Assembly: GCA_021773295.1 (NCBI GenBank)
Contig: JAJFKI010000072.1
Coordinates: forward strand, 1 to 60,020
Reading direction: 5' to 3'
Length of the DNA: 60,020 nucleotides
Source: Gammaproteobacteria bacterium
GTDB lineage: Bacteria; Pseudomonadota; Gammaproteobacteria; UBA1113
The position numbers were made by a program, and so were the translations under genes. The notes under the pieces are model-generated. The model saw nothing but the letters and a program-made list of their open reading frames with translations, ran no database searches and was not told the DNA's origin. Of this stretch, positions 1 to 9,145 are shown piece by piece (the stretch's first letter is position 1; each line of letters starts with the position of its first letter).

Positions 1-210
1 AGGGTCGTCGGCATGCGCCATCCTGGCTTAGGCCGACTCATTTTGCCTTCCTGGCAAAATGACCCTGATTTTTCTTGCGGTGCTCGGGCGGTCTCAAAGG
101 AAAAGCCTCGCCCCAAGACGACCCATCAGTCTCAGTGCCAAGAAGATACTAGATTGTGCGTAAATCACAACAAGGGTGTGTGTGGTGTGTGGGTGGAGGG
201 GGTGCGGGTC
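1..210. other. Non-coding left edge with nested inverted repeats
   Basis: I find no convincing gene here. The DNA is rich in short inverted repeats. AGGGTC at 1-6 pairs with GACCCT at 61-66. CATTTTGCC at 39-47 pairs with GGCAAAATG at 53-61 around a 5-nt loop. GGGTCGTC at 2-9 also pairs with GACGACCC at 117-124. This could be the end of a palindromic repeat element cut by the window edge, or a terminator region of an upstream gene. The open frame across 13-276 has no ribosome-binding site and overlaps the promoter of the next gene. Confidence 0.35.
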
Positions 211-213
211 TTT

Positions 214-242
214 TTGACATCATGGTTCTATTGTTGTACAGT
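214..242 (+). promoter_or_regulatory. Sigma70-type promoter of first ankyrin gene
   Basis: A TTGACA -35 box at 214-219 is followed after 17 bp by TACAGT at 237-242. The same arrangement, embedded in a conserved stretch of about 90 bp, precedes both paralogous genes downstream (3010-3039 and 5205-5234), which supports it being functional. Confidence 0.65.
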
Positions 243-304
243 GCCAGGCTTGAGAGGTGGCTCTTGGGCCATGTGAGATTTTAGAGTTATGTGAGGTAAA
301 CCCA

Positions 305-2335
305 ATGGCCGCTGAGAAAAAGATTACGCCGCTTTCTTCCACCGATGATGTTGCATTATATCAGCAAGGTCTGTGGTATCTAAAAGAAGGGGAGCATCAA
401 GATATTTACAAAGCAGGAGAATATTTTTATTATTCCGTAGGATTAAATAAAAAAAATAAAGATGGTGGTCTTTCTGCGGTTGCAGCCTTGGAAACATTAG
501 ACCGGCAGGGAAAGTTAACGCCAAGGCATATCAATATGCTTGGTGCTAGTTACCATAATGGATGGGTTGGTTATAGGGATTATAAGAAGGCGCATGCCTA
601 CTATTTACGTGTAATTGATGCTGATTATTCATTAGGAATGACTAATGCTGGCAATTTATATTGTTATGGTTATGGTGTTACGCAAAATAAACTTAAGGCT
701 GCGGGCTATTATTTTGATGGCATGTTTCTAGGAAAAGCCGAGAGTGATACTAGAAATCAAGCTACTGTCGTAGCGAAAAAAGGATTAGCTCTCTTAGCAA
801 ACTCCGACCCATTTCTTGGCTATTCCCCTCTCGAGATTGCGTACCACATAAACCATAAAGTTGCTATTGAACAATTATCATTAGAAGATAAAGAGCAAGC
901 GCTGCGTTTGGCGTTGCTTTATCAGAATAAAACTTACATTGAAGCATCATTAACGTTAGGCACTTATGATTTGCCTGCCATGTGGGAACAAGCTTTTTCA
1001 TTTTATGAGGGAGAGCGTTATGAATTGCGGTGGTTAGTATCGCTTTGCCCTGAGAGTGGTTTATTACAAGCGGCAAAAAAAGGCTGTGTTGGTTTGATAA
1101 AAGCGGCGCTTGATTGTGGTGTTAATATTGATGCTACAGACGCGCGTGGTTGGTCTGCTATTTGTTACGCGATTGCTGCAGGGCATAATGATGTGGTGAA
1201 AACCTTAATTGATGCGGGGGCTGCGCTTGGCAAGTTGAGTGACGGTACGAGTCTCTTGCATATTGCCGCGCAGTATAATAATGCGGCTGCTATTACCTTG
1301 TTAGTGGCTGCGGGGTGTAATGATTTTATAGAGAAGAATGCCGAAGGGGAGACACCCTTGCATGTTGCAGCAAAACACGGTCAACTGGAAACGGCTAAGG
1401 TGCTGATGAATGATGACACGATTACTGTTTATAATGATCATGGACAAATACCTTTGCATTGTGCTGCGGGAAATAATCAACATGACGTCATGAGCTTGTT
1501 GCTGATGCGTTTGGATTTCATCAATATTCCTAGCAAAGAACACAAAACGGCATTGCAGATTGCCGTTGAGAGTAATCATCGTGAAGCAGTGATTTTATTG
1601 TTGCAGCACGGTGCTGACATTAACGCGTCGAACAAAGACGATGAAACGCCTTTGCATAGCGCGCTGATAAAAAACCAATATGAGTTAGCAAAATTACTGA
1701 TTAACCATGGTGCTAATTTAATGATGGCTAGCGCTGCTGGTAAAAAACCCATAGACTATACCACTGCTGAGAGTGGGGCTGCTCGTGTATTTACGGAAAT
1801 TGCCCGTGTTAATCGTACGTTTCTTGAAAGTTTAGCGAAAGAAATTGCACGTTTAACTAAGAAAGGAGGGACGCTGTCTGATGAGAAAGTCAGTGCGTTT
1901 CGAGCATTAGAACAACTGATTAAGAGTGAGAATGGACTGCGGCCTCTCGGCGCCTATATCACGGAGTGGATGTTAGACAATGATGGCCAGTCTTTAAAAA
2001 CGATTGCTACATCAGGTAGTTTTGGCATTAAAGGGAGCGTTAAATCATTAGATTTTCTTAAAAATTCATTGATATCCTTAAATCCTGACTACCTTGAGCA
2101 TGGGCTCGAGGCCACACGCCCGTTAACACGAATGAACCAGCTCCTCAAAGGTAGTGTCTCATCCGTTCGCACAACGCATGCTGATGAATTAGGCGCAGCA
2201 AGTTCATCCTCTTCTAGTGCTAGTTTTCTTAGTTTTTTTGGGGGAAGTAGCGCATCGTCATCAAGTAGCAGTGCAGGGTCTAGTAGTACCTCGTCAAATC
2301 ACAAAGATGCACGTAAATTCCATAATAAGCTGTGA
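305..2335 (+). CDS. Sel1/ankyrin-repeat protein with Ser-rich tail (paralog 1)
   Basis: Protein of 676 residues. The ATG at 305 is chosen because GAGGT lies 8-9 nt upstream and the same spacing is kept in both paralogs; the frame stays open further upstream. Residues about 15-150 hold Sel1-like helical repeats (KAxxYY and GxGV patterns). Residues about 250-495 hold roughly seven ankyrin repeats with classic TPLHxAA and VxxLLxxGA motifs. A distinct region at about 500-620 carries the motif RPLGAYITEWM, followed by a poly-Ser tail and a conserved last ten residues ending HNKL. Ankyrin and Sel1 repeats bind other proteins, and in Legionellales such proteins are often secreted effectors. Effector status is an inference: no secretion signal was proven. 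Confidence 0.85.
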   Translation: MAAEKKITPLSSTDDVALYQQGLWYLKEGEHQDIYKAGEYFYYSVGLNKKNKDGGLSAVAALETLDRQGKLTPRHINMLGASYHNGWVGYRDYKKAHAYYLRVIDADYSLGMTNAGNLYCYGYGVTQNKLKAAGYYFDGMFLGKAESDTRNQATVVAKKGLALLANSDPFLGYSPLEIAYHINHKVAIEQLSLEDKEQALRLALLYQNKTYIEASLTLGTYDLPAMWEQAFSFYEGERYELRWLVSLCPESGLLQAAKKGCVGLIKAALDCGVNIDATDARGWSAICYAIAAGHNDVVKTLIDAGAALGKLSDGTSLLHIAAQYNNAAAITLLVAAGCNDFIEKNAEGETPLHVAAKHGQLETAKVLMNDDTITVYNDHGQIPLHCAAGNNQHDVMSLLLMRLDFINIPSKEHKTALQIAVESNHREAVILLLQHGADINASNKDDETPLHSALIKNQYELAKLLINHGANLMMASAAGKKPIDYTTAESGAARVFTEIARVNRTFLESLAKEIARLTKKGGTLSDEKVSAFRALEQLIKSENGLRPLGAYITEWMLDNDGQSLKTIATSGSFGIKGSVKSLDFLKNSLISLNPDYLEHGLEATRPLTRMNQLLKGSVSSVRTTHADELGAASSSSSSASFLSFFGGSSASSSSSSAGSSSTSSNHKDARKFHNKL

Positions 2336-2482
2336 TGGCGTGGGCCGTTCACAGAGATAGTTTCTATTTGGGGCTCACCTACGTTTTTAGTCTTTCTGTT
2401 AAAACTCAATCAATGTTTGGGCATGTTTTGATAAATTTTATGCCAAAATACGACGGAATCCTGGGCTGCTGAGCACTTTTAC

Positions 2483-2570
2483 CCAAAAAGAAATGACAAA
2501 TGTCATTTTCTTTTGGTGTGAATGAGGCTATATCTACCCAATAGAAATGACATATGTCGATTCTTTTGGG
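2483..2570. repeat. Two tandem 34-bp imperfect palindromes
   Basis: Two near-palindromes at 2483-2516 and 2537-2570 share the pattern CCCAAnAGAAATGACA / nATGTC..TTCTTTTGGG and are spaced exactly 54 bp apart. The second has a perfect GACATATGTC centre. They lie downstream of the first ankyrin gene. They could be protein-binding sites, a structured 3' end, or remnants of a repeat unit. No T-run follows, so a classical terminator is unlikely. Confidence 0.55.
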
Positions 2571-2704
2571 TGAACCTTGTGGAGCTAGATGGGCTCGAAA
2601 AATCAGGGTTTGTCAGTCGAGATTTTACCTGGAACATCTGTAGTAGTGTGATTACCGAGGGAGACTGTCGGACTAATTACCAAGCGATTTTATCGTATGT
2701 TAAA

Positions 2705-2992
2705 TATACCCATCGTACTTCGAAATGTGAGATTTAGGCGTGGTGATTTTTGTTCCCTGATTTGGCGCTTTGCACAAACTACGTCTTCCTCTGCGAAAGC
2801 AGAGGATCCAGGATCTTATTACATTTTTCCTTATCCTCTAGCGCCGCTAGAGGAATTGCCAAAGCTTAATTGATCCTGGGTCCTCTGCTTTCGCAGAGGA
2901 AGATGTAGATACGGAAAACCCCATAATTCCGTGCAAAAATCACCGCGGTATCAATCTCGCATTATGAAGTGCGATGGGTATAGATACTATTT
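2705..2992. repeat. Palindromic MITE-like element, large variant (copy A)
   Basis: The ends are inverted repeats of about 30 bp beginning TATACCCATCG, with the GAGATTTAGGCG-type inner part seen in the 163-bp family elsewhere in the window. The centre differs from the other copies. It holds three small hairpins: CCTCTGC-gaaa-GCAGAGG (2788-2805), CCTCTAGC-gcc-GCTAGAGG (2835-2853) and CCTCTGC-tttc-GCAGAGG (2882-2899). The outer two are inverted copies of each other. No transposase gene is present, so this is a non-autonomous element or a composite of two repeats. Confidence 0.7.
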
Positions 2993-3009
2993 TGGGCGCT
3001 ACAAATGGC

Positions 3010-3039
3010 TTGACATTAATGGTTTTATTATTGTACAGT
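3010..3039 (+). promoter_or_regulatory. Sigma70-type promoter of second ankyrin gene
   Basis: TTGACA at 3010-3015 and TACAGT at 3034-3039 are separated by 18 bp, in sequence homologous to the promoters of the flanking paralogs. It lies just after repeat copy A, so the element separates this promoter from the 3' flank of the first gene. Confidence 0.65.
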
Positions 3040-3103
3040 CCGGCTGTTGAGGTGTGGCCCCTGGAGGTCATGTGAGATTTTAGAGTTGAGTGAGGTAAAC
3101 CCA

Positions 3104-5146
3104 ATGGCAGCTGAGAAAAAGATTACGCCGCTTTCTTCCACCGATGATGTTGCATTGTATAAACAAGGGATGTGGTATCTTGAAGAAGGGGAGCATCAAG
3201 ATATTACCATAGCAGCAGAATATTTTTATCGTTCCGTAAGATTAAATAAACAAAATAAACGGGGTGGTCTTTCTGCGGTTGCAGCCTTGGAAACATTAGA
3301 CCGACAGGGAAAGTTAACGCCAAGATATATCAATACACTTGGTATTAGTTACAATAATGGGTGGGTTGGTTATAGAGATTATAAGAAGGCGCATGCTTAC
3401 TATTTACGTGCAATTGATGGTGGTAATCCAGTGTCAATGACCAATCTTGGCAATGCTTATAAATATGGTAGTGGTGTTACGCAAGATAAAGCTAAGGCTG
3501 CGGGCTATTATTTTGATGGCATGTTTCTAGGAAAAGACGAGAGTGATGCTAGAAATCGAGCTACTGTCAGAGCGAAAAAAGAATTAGCTAACCTAGCAAA
3601 CGCCAACCCATTTCTTGGTTGTTCTTCTCTCGAGATTGCGTACCGCATAAACCATGAAGTTGCTATTGAACAATTGTCATTAGAAGACAAAACACAAGCG
3701 CTGCGTTTGGCGTTGCGTTATCAGAATAAAACTTACATTGAAGCATCATTAACGTCAGGTACTTATGATTTACCTGCCATGTGGGAACAAGCCTTTTCAT
3801 TTTATAAGGGAGAGGGTAATGAGTTACGGTGGTTAGTATCGTTTTATCCTGAGAGTGGTTTACTGCAAGCGGCGAAAAGAGGCTATGTTGGTTTGATAAA
3901 AGCGGCGCTTAATCTTGAGGTTAACATTGATTATAAAGACGCGCTTGGTTGGTCTGCCATTTGTCACGCGATTGCTGCAGGGCATAATGATGTGGTGCAA
4001 ACCTTAATTGGTGCGGGGGCTGCGCTTGGCAAGTTGAGTGACGGTACGAGTCTCTTGCATATTGCCGCGCAGTATAATAATGCGGCTGCTATTACCTTGT
4101 TAGTGACTGCGGGCTGTAATAATTTTATAGAAAAGAATGCAAAAGGAGATACGCCCTTGCATATTGCAGCAAAACACGGTCGCCTAGAAGTGGCTAAGGT
4201 GCTGATGACTGATGAAACCATCGTTGTGTATAATAATGATGGACAAATACCCTTGCATTGTGCTGCAGAAACTAATCAAGCTAACGTCATGGCCTTGTTG
4301 TTGACGCGTTTGGATTTCATTAATATTCCCAGTAAAGATCTCAGAACGGCCTTGCATATATCGGCTCTGAGTCATCATCGAGAAGCTGTCATTTTATTGT
4401 TGCAGCATGGTGCTGAAATTAATTCGCTGAACAAAAATGATGAAACGCCCTTGCATACAGCGCTTGTTAATAATCAATATGAGTTAGCAAAATTACTGAT
4501 TAATCATGGCACTAATTTAATGATAGCTAATACTGATGGTAAAAGACCCATCGACTATACCACTGCTGACACTGGGGCCGCTCGTGTATTTACGGAAATA
4601 GCCCGTGTTAACCGCATGTTTCTCGAAGCATTGGCAAAAGAAATTGCTCGTTTAACAAAGAAAGGAGGGACGCTGTCTGAGGAGAAAGCTAGTGCTTTTC
4701 AAGCACTAGAAAAACTGATTAAGGATGAGAATGGGATGCGGCCTCTTGGCGCCTATATCACGGAGTGGATGTTAGAAAAGGATGGTCAGTTTTTAAAAAC
4801 AATTGCTACATCGGGTAGTATTGGTCTTAAAGGAAACGTTAAATCATTAGATTTTCTTAAAGATTCATTAACATCGTTAAACCCTGAATACCTTGAACAT
4901 GCGCCTGAGACGACGCACCCGTTAACACGAATGAGTCAAATCCTAAAAGGTGATGTTTCATCTGTTCACACATCCCATGCTGATAAATTACCTGCAGCAA
5001 GTTCATCCTCTTCTAATGCTGGTTTTCTTAGTTTATTTTGGCGAAGAAATAGCGCATCTTCATCAAGTAACAGTGCAGTGGCCAGTAGTAGTTCGAGTTC
5101 CTCTTCTTCCAGTGAAGATGCGAGTAATTTCTACAACAAGCTTTGA
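3104..5146 (+). CDS. Sel1/ankyrin-repeat protein with Ser-rich tail (paralog 2)
   Basis: Protein of 680 residues, very similar to paralog 1 along its whole length. It has Sel1-like N-terminal repeats, about seven ankyrin repeats (roughly residues 250-495), the RPLGAYITEWM-bearing C-terminal region, and a poly-Ser tail. It ends in the same NKL terminus (EDASNFYNKL against KDARKFHNKL). The start at 3104 uses the conserved GAGGT site. Flanking DNA is also shared with paralog 1, including the stretch around GTTTCTATTTGGGGCT after the stop, so the unit was copied by tandem duplication. A protein-binding effector role is plausible but inferred from the fold family only. Confidence 0.85.
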   Translation: MAAEKKITPLSSTDDVALYKQGMWYLEEGEHQDITIAAEYFYRSVRLNKQNKRGGLSAVAALETLDRQGKLTPRYINTLGISYNNGWVGYRDYKKAHAYYLRAIDGGNPVSMTNLGNAYKYGSGVTQDKAKAAGYYFDGMFLGKDESDARNRATVRAKKELANLANANPFLGCSSLEIAYRINHEVAIEQLSLEDKTQALRLALRYQNKTYIEASLTSGTYDLPAMWEQAFSFYKGEGNELRWLVSFYPESGLLQAAKRGYVGLIKAALNLEVNIDYKDALGWSAICHAIAAGHNDVVQTLIGAGAALGKLSDGTSLLHIAAQYNNAAAITLLVTAGCNNFIEKNAKGDTPLHIAAKHGRLEVAKVLMTDETIVVYNNDGQIPLHCAAETNQANVMALLLTRLDFINIPSKDLRTALHISALSHHREAVILLLQHGAEINSLNKNDETPLHTALVNNQYELAKLLINHGTNLMIANTDGKRPIDYTTADTGAARVFTEIARVNRMFLEALAKEIARLTKKGGTLSEEKASAFQALEKLIKDENGMRPLGAYITEWMLEKDGQFLKTIATSGSIGLKGNVKSLDFLKDSLTSLNPEYLEHAPETTHPLTRMSQILKGDVSSVHTSHADKLPAASSSSSNAGFLSLFWRRNSASSSSNSAVASSSSSSSSSSEDASNFYNKL

Positions 5147-5204
5147 TGGTGTGGGGAGTTCACAGGAATAGTTTCTATTTGGGGCTAACCGTTTTTAATA
5201 TTTC

Positions 5205-5234
5205 TTGACATTGATGGATTCATTATTGTACAAT
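5205..5234 (+). promoter_or_regulatory. Sigma70-type promoter of third ankyrin gene
   Basis: TTGACA at 5205-5210, an 18-bp spacer, and TACAAT at 5229-5234 (five of six -10 consensus positions). It is homologous to the two preceding promoters. Confidence 0.65.
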
Positions 5235-5296
5235 TCGGCTGTTGAGGTGTGGCCCTTGGGCCATGTGAGATTTTAGATTTATGTGGGGTAACCCTA

Positions 5297-8215
5297 ATGG
5301 CAGCTGAGAAAGAGATTACGCCGCTTCCTTTCATCGATGATGTTGCATTGTATCAGCAAGGTCTGTGGTATCTTGAAGAAGGGGAGCGTCAAGATATTGC
5401 CAAAGCAGCAGAGCATTTTTATTATTCCGCAAAACTCATGACCAGAAATGAACATGGTAGCTTAGCTGCGGTTAAGGCATTGGAATCATTAGTCAAAGAA
5501 GGCAAGGTAACATCAGTGCTTCTTATCAATGCACTGGGTGAGTTTTATCACCATGGATTGGGTGGTGACAGGGATGATGAATATCATAAAGCCTTTACCT
5601 ACTATTCACGTATTGCAGATCATCCGGTTGCAAAGTTTAATCTTGGCATATTGTATCACTATGGCCATTGGGTTAAGGTAGATAAGGTTAAGGCTGCGGG
5701 CTATTATTTTGATGCTATGTTGAAAGGACGCTGTAGTGATGCTGAAAAAAGCGACATTGTTAACAGAGTACCAAAAGAGTTAGCTATACTAGCCTCAGAC
5801 GATCCATTTTTTACGTACTCCCCGCTCAGGATAGCGCACCATATTAAACATGGTCGTGCCATTATCGAATTGTCAAAAGAAAACCCTGATGAAGCACTAG
5901 AGCTCGCGTTACTCTATAAACATAAACATTACATCTGGAAATTAGTCGTTAAGAAACAATTATCCGAGGTCTGGGAAAAAGCTTTTTTGCTAGGTGAGAA
6001 ACATTATGATGTGTTGGAGTGGTTAATTTCTTTATATCCCAATGTTGGTTTGTTACAAGCAGCTAAGAAAGGACGTGTCGACTTAATGCAAATAGCGCTT
6101 GCTTGTCCAACTGTCAATGTTGATTTAGTCATTTCTGACGCGGTTTTAAAAGAGAATAATGATGTTGTACAGTGCTTAATTGAGGAAGGCACTAAGGTCA
6201 GGGTGCTTGCTGACGAAACTTTGAGCCTCGTGCGTATTGTAGCGCAGCTTGATAATGCAGTTGTAATTAAGCTATTAGCAGCTGAAGGTTACAATGATTT
6301 TACGGCAGAAGATGTTATAAATAATAGACTCTTGCATACTGCTGTGAGACATGGTCACTTAGAAGCGGTGAAATTACTGATGAATGATGAAACGATCATT
6401 GTTTTTAATCATCGCGGACTATTGCCATTGCATTGTGCTGCCGAAAATAATCAGTGTGACATCATGACATTGTTGTTGACGCGTTTAGATTTAATTAACC
6501 TTACCACAACGTATGGTAGAACGGCCTTACAAATTGCTACAGCACATAATCACCGAGAAGCGGTTATCTTACTGTTGCAGCATGGGGCTGAAGTTAATGC
6601 GCAAAATGATGACGGTGAAACATCTTTGCATACGGCGCTTGCCAAAAACCACGATGCGTTAGCGACCTTACTGATTAACCATGATGCTGATTTAACCATG
6701 GTGGATACTAAGGGCAAAGCGGCCATAGGCTATGCTAAGACTGATGCTGGTGCTGCTAGTATTTTTAAAGCCATAGTAACTGTGAATACCTCTTTTATTC
6801 AGAACTTAGATAAAGAAATAGCGCGTTTAACTAAAAAGGGTGATGAGCTGTCCGGAAAAAAAGTTGATGCATTTAATAAATTAAGAACACTTATTATCAC
6901 TGAGAAGTTAATGCGTCCACTCGGGGCTTATATTACGCAATGGATGTTAGAAGAGGATGGCCAGTCTTTAAAAACGATTGCTCAATCGAGTAATGTTTTT
7001 ATTAGTAGAAATATTCAATCATTAGAGTGTGTTAAACATGCATTGATAGCGTTAAATCCCGAGTACCGTGAATACGCACCTGAGGATACACGTCCATTAA
7101 CACTAATGAATAACATCCTCAAAGGCAATACTGTATCCTTTCGTACATCATCTGATAGCACAGCAATGATAGCTAGTTCATCTTCTTCTAATGCAGTGGC
7201 CTCATCATCAAGTGCTTCAAGCGAAGCGCGCACACCCCTAGAGCAAGCTGTACTTGATAATGATAGCGGTACGGTGATCGCCTTACTAGCTGGCGACAGC
7301 ATTAATCAAGGACAAGTGTCAAAGGCACTACAACTGGCTTATCAGGCAGGTAATGTTGCATTAGCGAGACTATTAATCAATCATGATGCTAATCCTCAGG
7401 TGACGGGTTCCATGAATGATCATTCATATAATCAAAAATGCCTTACCGCTGGGGAGATAGAAAAAGAGCTCAAGGACGTTAATGTAGCGTTTCTTAATAG
7501 TTTAGATGTAGAATGTGAGCGATTAGCTAGAGATCCAAGTAAAAGAGCTGGGAATAAATCACTTGTACTTGATGATTTGTACGAACTCATTATTAATGAT
7601 CACAATAAGTATATACATAAACCGCTTGGTGCGTACCTTTGCGAATGGATGCAAGAGAATGACGGCAAAAACCTGAGGACAATTGCTCAGTCACGAGGCA
7701 TAGGTAGTCTTAGTCGAGTAACCTCACTGAATCTGATTAAAGATGCCATCAACAAATACTGCGCTGATTATCGTGTGTACGCTAATCCAGCGTTACGTCC
7801 TTTATCCATCTTTAACCGTATTCTAGCTGAGATTAAACAGGGCAAACGCTCAATAACAAACGCTTCATCCGCTGATCAGCACGCGACAATGCAGGCGCTT
7901 GATACAGATGCGCTAAGTCCAGAAGAGCTTGGTACGATGTTTGCAGCAGCCTATGACGAAAAACCAGCGCCAGCAGCAGCATCTAGCTCAAGCAGTTCAA
8001 GCTCGAGTTGCTCATCCTCATCAAGTCCTGCATTTTGGGCCTCTAAGGTACCGACTTGGGCAGAGATTAAAACTCGTGGAATGAAAAACTATGACGAAAA
8101 AGGTAATGAACTTGTTGTTTATGATTACGACGGTATGCGATATACCATTTCTGCCAACGATAGTGACACAAGCGCACCGATGACGATTGATTACCTACCA
8201 CAACCCAATAAGTAA
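5297..8215 (+). CDS. Extended Sel1/ankyrin-repeat protein (paralog 3)
   Basis: Protein of 972 residues, the most divergent and longest of the three paralogs. The N-terminal Sel1-like region and ankyrin block (about residues 250-480) match the others. The PLGAYITQWM region lies at about 490-625 and is followed by a short Ser-rich linker. Unlike its relatives, it then has a second ankyrin-like stretch (about 643-700) and a second, diverged copy of the PLGAY region (about 728-850, motif KPLGAYLCEWM). A dense Ser run (about 893-911) and a unique C-terminal segment of some 60 residues follow. Start choice follows the conserved GGGGT/ATG spacing. Function unknown; likely a protein-interaction scaffold or effector. 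Confidence 0.83.
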   Translation: MAAEKEITPLPFIDDVALYQQGLWYLEEGERQDIAKAAEHFYYSAKLMTRNEHGSLAAVKALESLVKEGKVTSVLLINALGEFYHHGLGGDRDDEYHKAFTYYSRIADHPVAKFNLGILYHYGHWVKVDKVKAAGYYFDAMLKGRCSDAEKSDIVNRVPKELAILASDDPFFTYSPLRIAHHIKHGRAIIELSKENPDEALELALLYKHKHYIWKLVVKKQLSEVWEKAFLLGEKHYDVLEWLISLYPNVGLLQAAKKGRVDLMQIALACPTVNVDLVISDAVLKENNDVVQCLIEEGTKVRVLADETLSLVRIVAQLDNAVVIKLLAAEGYNDFTAEDVINNRLLHTAVRHGHLEAVKLLMNDETIIVFNHRGLLPLHCAAENNQCDIMTLLLTRLDLINLTTTYGRTALQIATAHNHREAVILLLQHGAEVNAQNDDGETSLHTALAKNHDALATLLINHDADLTMVDTKGKAAIGYAKTDAGAASIFKAIVTVNTSFIQNLDKEIARLTKKGDELSGKKVDAFNKLRTLIITEKLMRPLGAYITQWMLEEDGQSLKTIAQSSNVFISRNIQSLECVKHALIALNPEYREYAPEDTRPLTLMNNILKGNTVSFRTSSDSTAMIASSSSSNAVASSSSASSEARTPLEQAVLDNDSGTVIALLAGDSINQGQVSKALQLAYQAGNVALARLLINHDANPQVTGSMNDHSYNQKCLTAGEIEKELKDVNVAFLNSLDVECERLARDPSKRAGNKSLVLDDLYELIINDHNKYIHKPLGAYLCEWMQENDGKNLRTIAQSRGIGSLSRVTSLNLIKDAINKYCADYRVYANPALRPLSIFNRILAEIKQGKRSITNASSADQHATMQALDTDALSPEELGTMFAAAYDEKPAPAAASSSSSSSSSCSSSSSPAFWASKVPTWAEIKTRGMKNYDEKGNELVVYDYDGMRYTISANDSDTSAPMTIDYLPQPNK

Positions 8216-8285
8216 ATAAAGAATGTAGGGGCGCATCCGAACCGCCCATGTCAAAATGACACCGTTGTTTCAAATGTCCATTCCA

Positions 8286-8747
8286 CTACGTAGCATTATC
8301 CTGATAATACTTAGCTTGCGCCTTAAGCATCATGGCGCGTTTATTATTAGGTGCTAACTGAAGCACCTTAGCAAAGGCTTTTTCGGCATTTGCATACTCT
8401 CTTTTAAATAAATAAAGTTCCCCTAGATAAAACCAGCCTTTAATCTCTTCTGGATGTTGTTTTAAATGCGCTTTGAGGTGATCGAGCACTTTGGGGTTTG
8501 ATAATTTTTGCTGTAAGTGGTCCATGACTTGATAATGTGCTTGGTAGTGTTTTTTCCAAGTAGCAAGGCTTGGTGCTGCACCTATTAAGCTGTATAGGCT
8601 CAAGCTGAAGATTATCAATAAGCATAGGGCAATGCTGTGTTTGCGCCATGATAGGGTATGACGATAGTGCTTGTGGAACAGTGGCAAGCTTGAGAAAACG
8701 GTGATCGCTAGCAAGCAAACACCCAAGCTGATGATTAAGCCACTCAT
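8286..8747 (-). CDS. ccmI: Cytochrome c maturation protein CcmI-like (short, TPR)
   Basis: Last gene of the ccm operon, 153 residues. Two hydrophobic segments near the N-terminus (about 1-20 and 38-58) are followed by TPR-like helices with the motif GWFYLGELYLFKREYANAEKAF. CcmI works with CcmF and CcmH in presenting apocytochrome c for heme attachment on the periplasmic side. Full-length CcmI proteins such as that of E. coli-type systems are considerably longer, so this is a reduced version keeping the membrane part and roughly one TPR unit. It overlaps the ccmH stop by ATGA. The name rests on position and architecture. Confidence 0.75.
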   Translation of the reverse strand: MSGLIISLGVCLLAITVFSSLPLFHKHYRHTLSWRKHSIALCLLIIFSLSLYSLIGAAPSLATWKKHYQAHYQVMDHLQQKLSNPKVLDHLKAHLKQHPEEIKGWFYLGELYLFKREYANAEKAFAKVLQLAPNNKRAMMLKAQAKYYQDNAT

Positions 8748-9145
8748 TGATTTAACCCTCGTCGTTTTTTGATACTTTTCAGTAAGCAGTAAATGCCAAC
8801 AATGAGCAGTATGAACGGGCCTGACCAGAGTAATAAGGTTGATAGTGTGAAGGGTGGTTGATAATGCACGAAGTCGCCATAGCGTTGTTTTAAATCTTCA
8901 ATAATAACGCCGTTGCTTTCATTTTTTAAAATTTTATCCGCTACTCGTTGTCTTAAGTCTTGTGCCAATGGCGCTTGTGACTCAGCAATCGTTTCGTTTT
9001 GGCAAACCAGGCAACGGAGTGATTGAGTTAATGTGGCGAAACGTTGTCGTTGTATATCCGTTTGTAAGCCATAGGGGTCGATAGGCCTTGCTACTACAAT
9101 GACACTAATGAGGATGAAAACAAAGGCTAAGCTACGTTTTTTCAT
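8744..9145 (-). CDS. ccmH: Cytochrome c maturation thiol oxidoreductase CcmH
   Basis: Protein of 133 residues. The start is placed at the ATG overlapping the ccmG stop (ATGA), which gives an immediate signal-type hydrophobic segment (KKRSLAFVFILISVIVVA). The conserved redox motif RCLVCQ (RCxxC) is followed by the family pattern ETIAESQAPLAQDLR, and a C-terminal transmembrane helix precedes a basic tail. CcmH reduces, or forms mixed disulfides with, the CxxCH cysteines of apocytochrome c in the heme lyase complex with CcmF and CcmI. The frame is open for 14 codons further upstream, but those would lie inside ccmG. Confidence 0.9.
   Translation of the reverse strand: MKKRSLAFVFILISVIVVARPIDPYGLQTDIQRQRFATLTQSLRCLVCQNETIAESQAPLAQDLRQRVADKILKNESNGVIIEDLKQRYGDFVHYQPPFTLSTLLLWSGPFILLIVGIYCLLKSIKKRRGLNQ

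Noticed and set aside
13..276. Open frame of 87 codons at the left edge
   Set aside because: No ribosome-binding site, unusual composition, covers the palindromes and the conserved promoter of the first ankyrin gene.
2522..2737. Open frame of 71 codons between ankyrin genes
   Set aside because: It begins inside a palindrome and ends inside repeat copy A; no recognisable protein pattern.
4950..5171. Frame of 73 codons overlapping the end of ankyrin paralog 2
   Set aside because: Lies in another frame over the conserved coding region and poly-Ser tail; not conserved in paralog 1.
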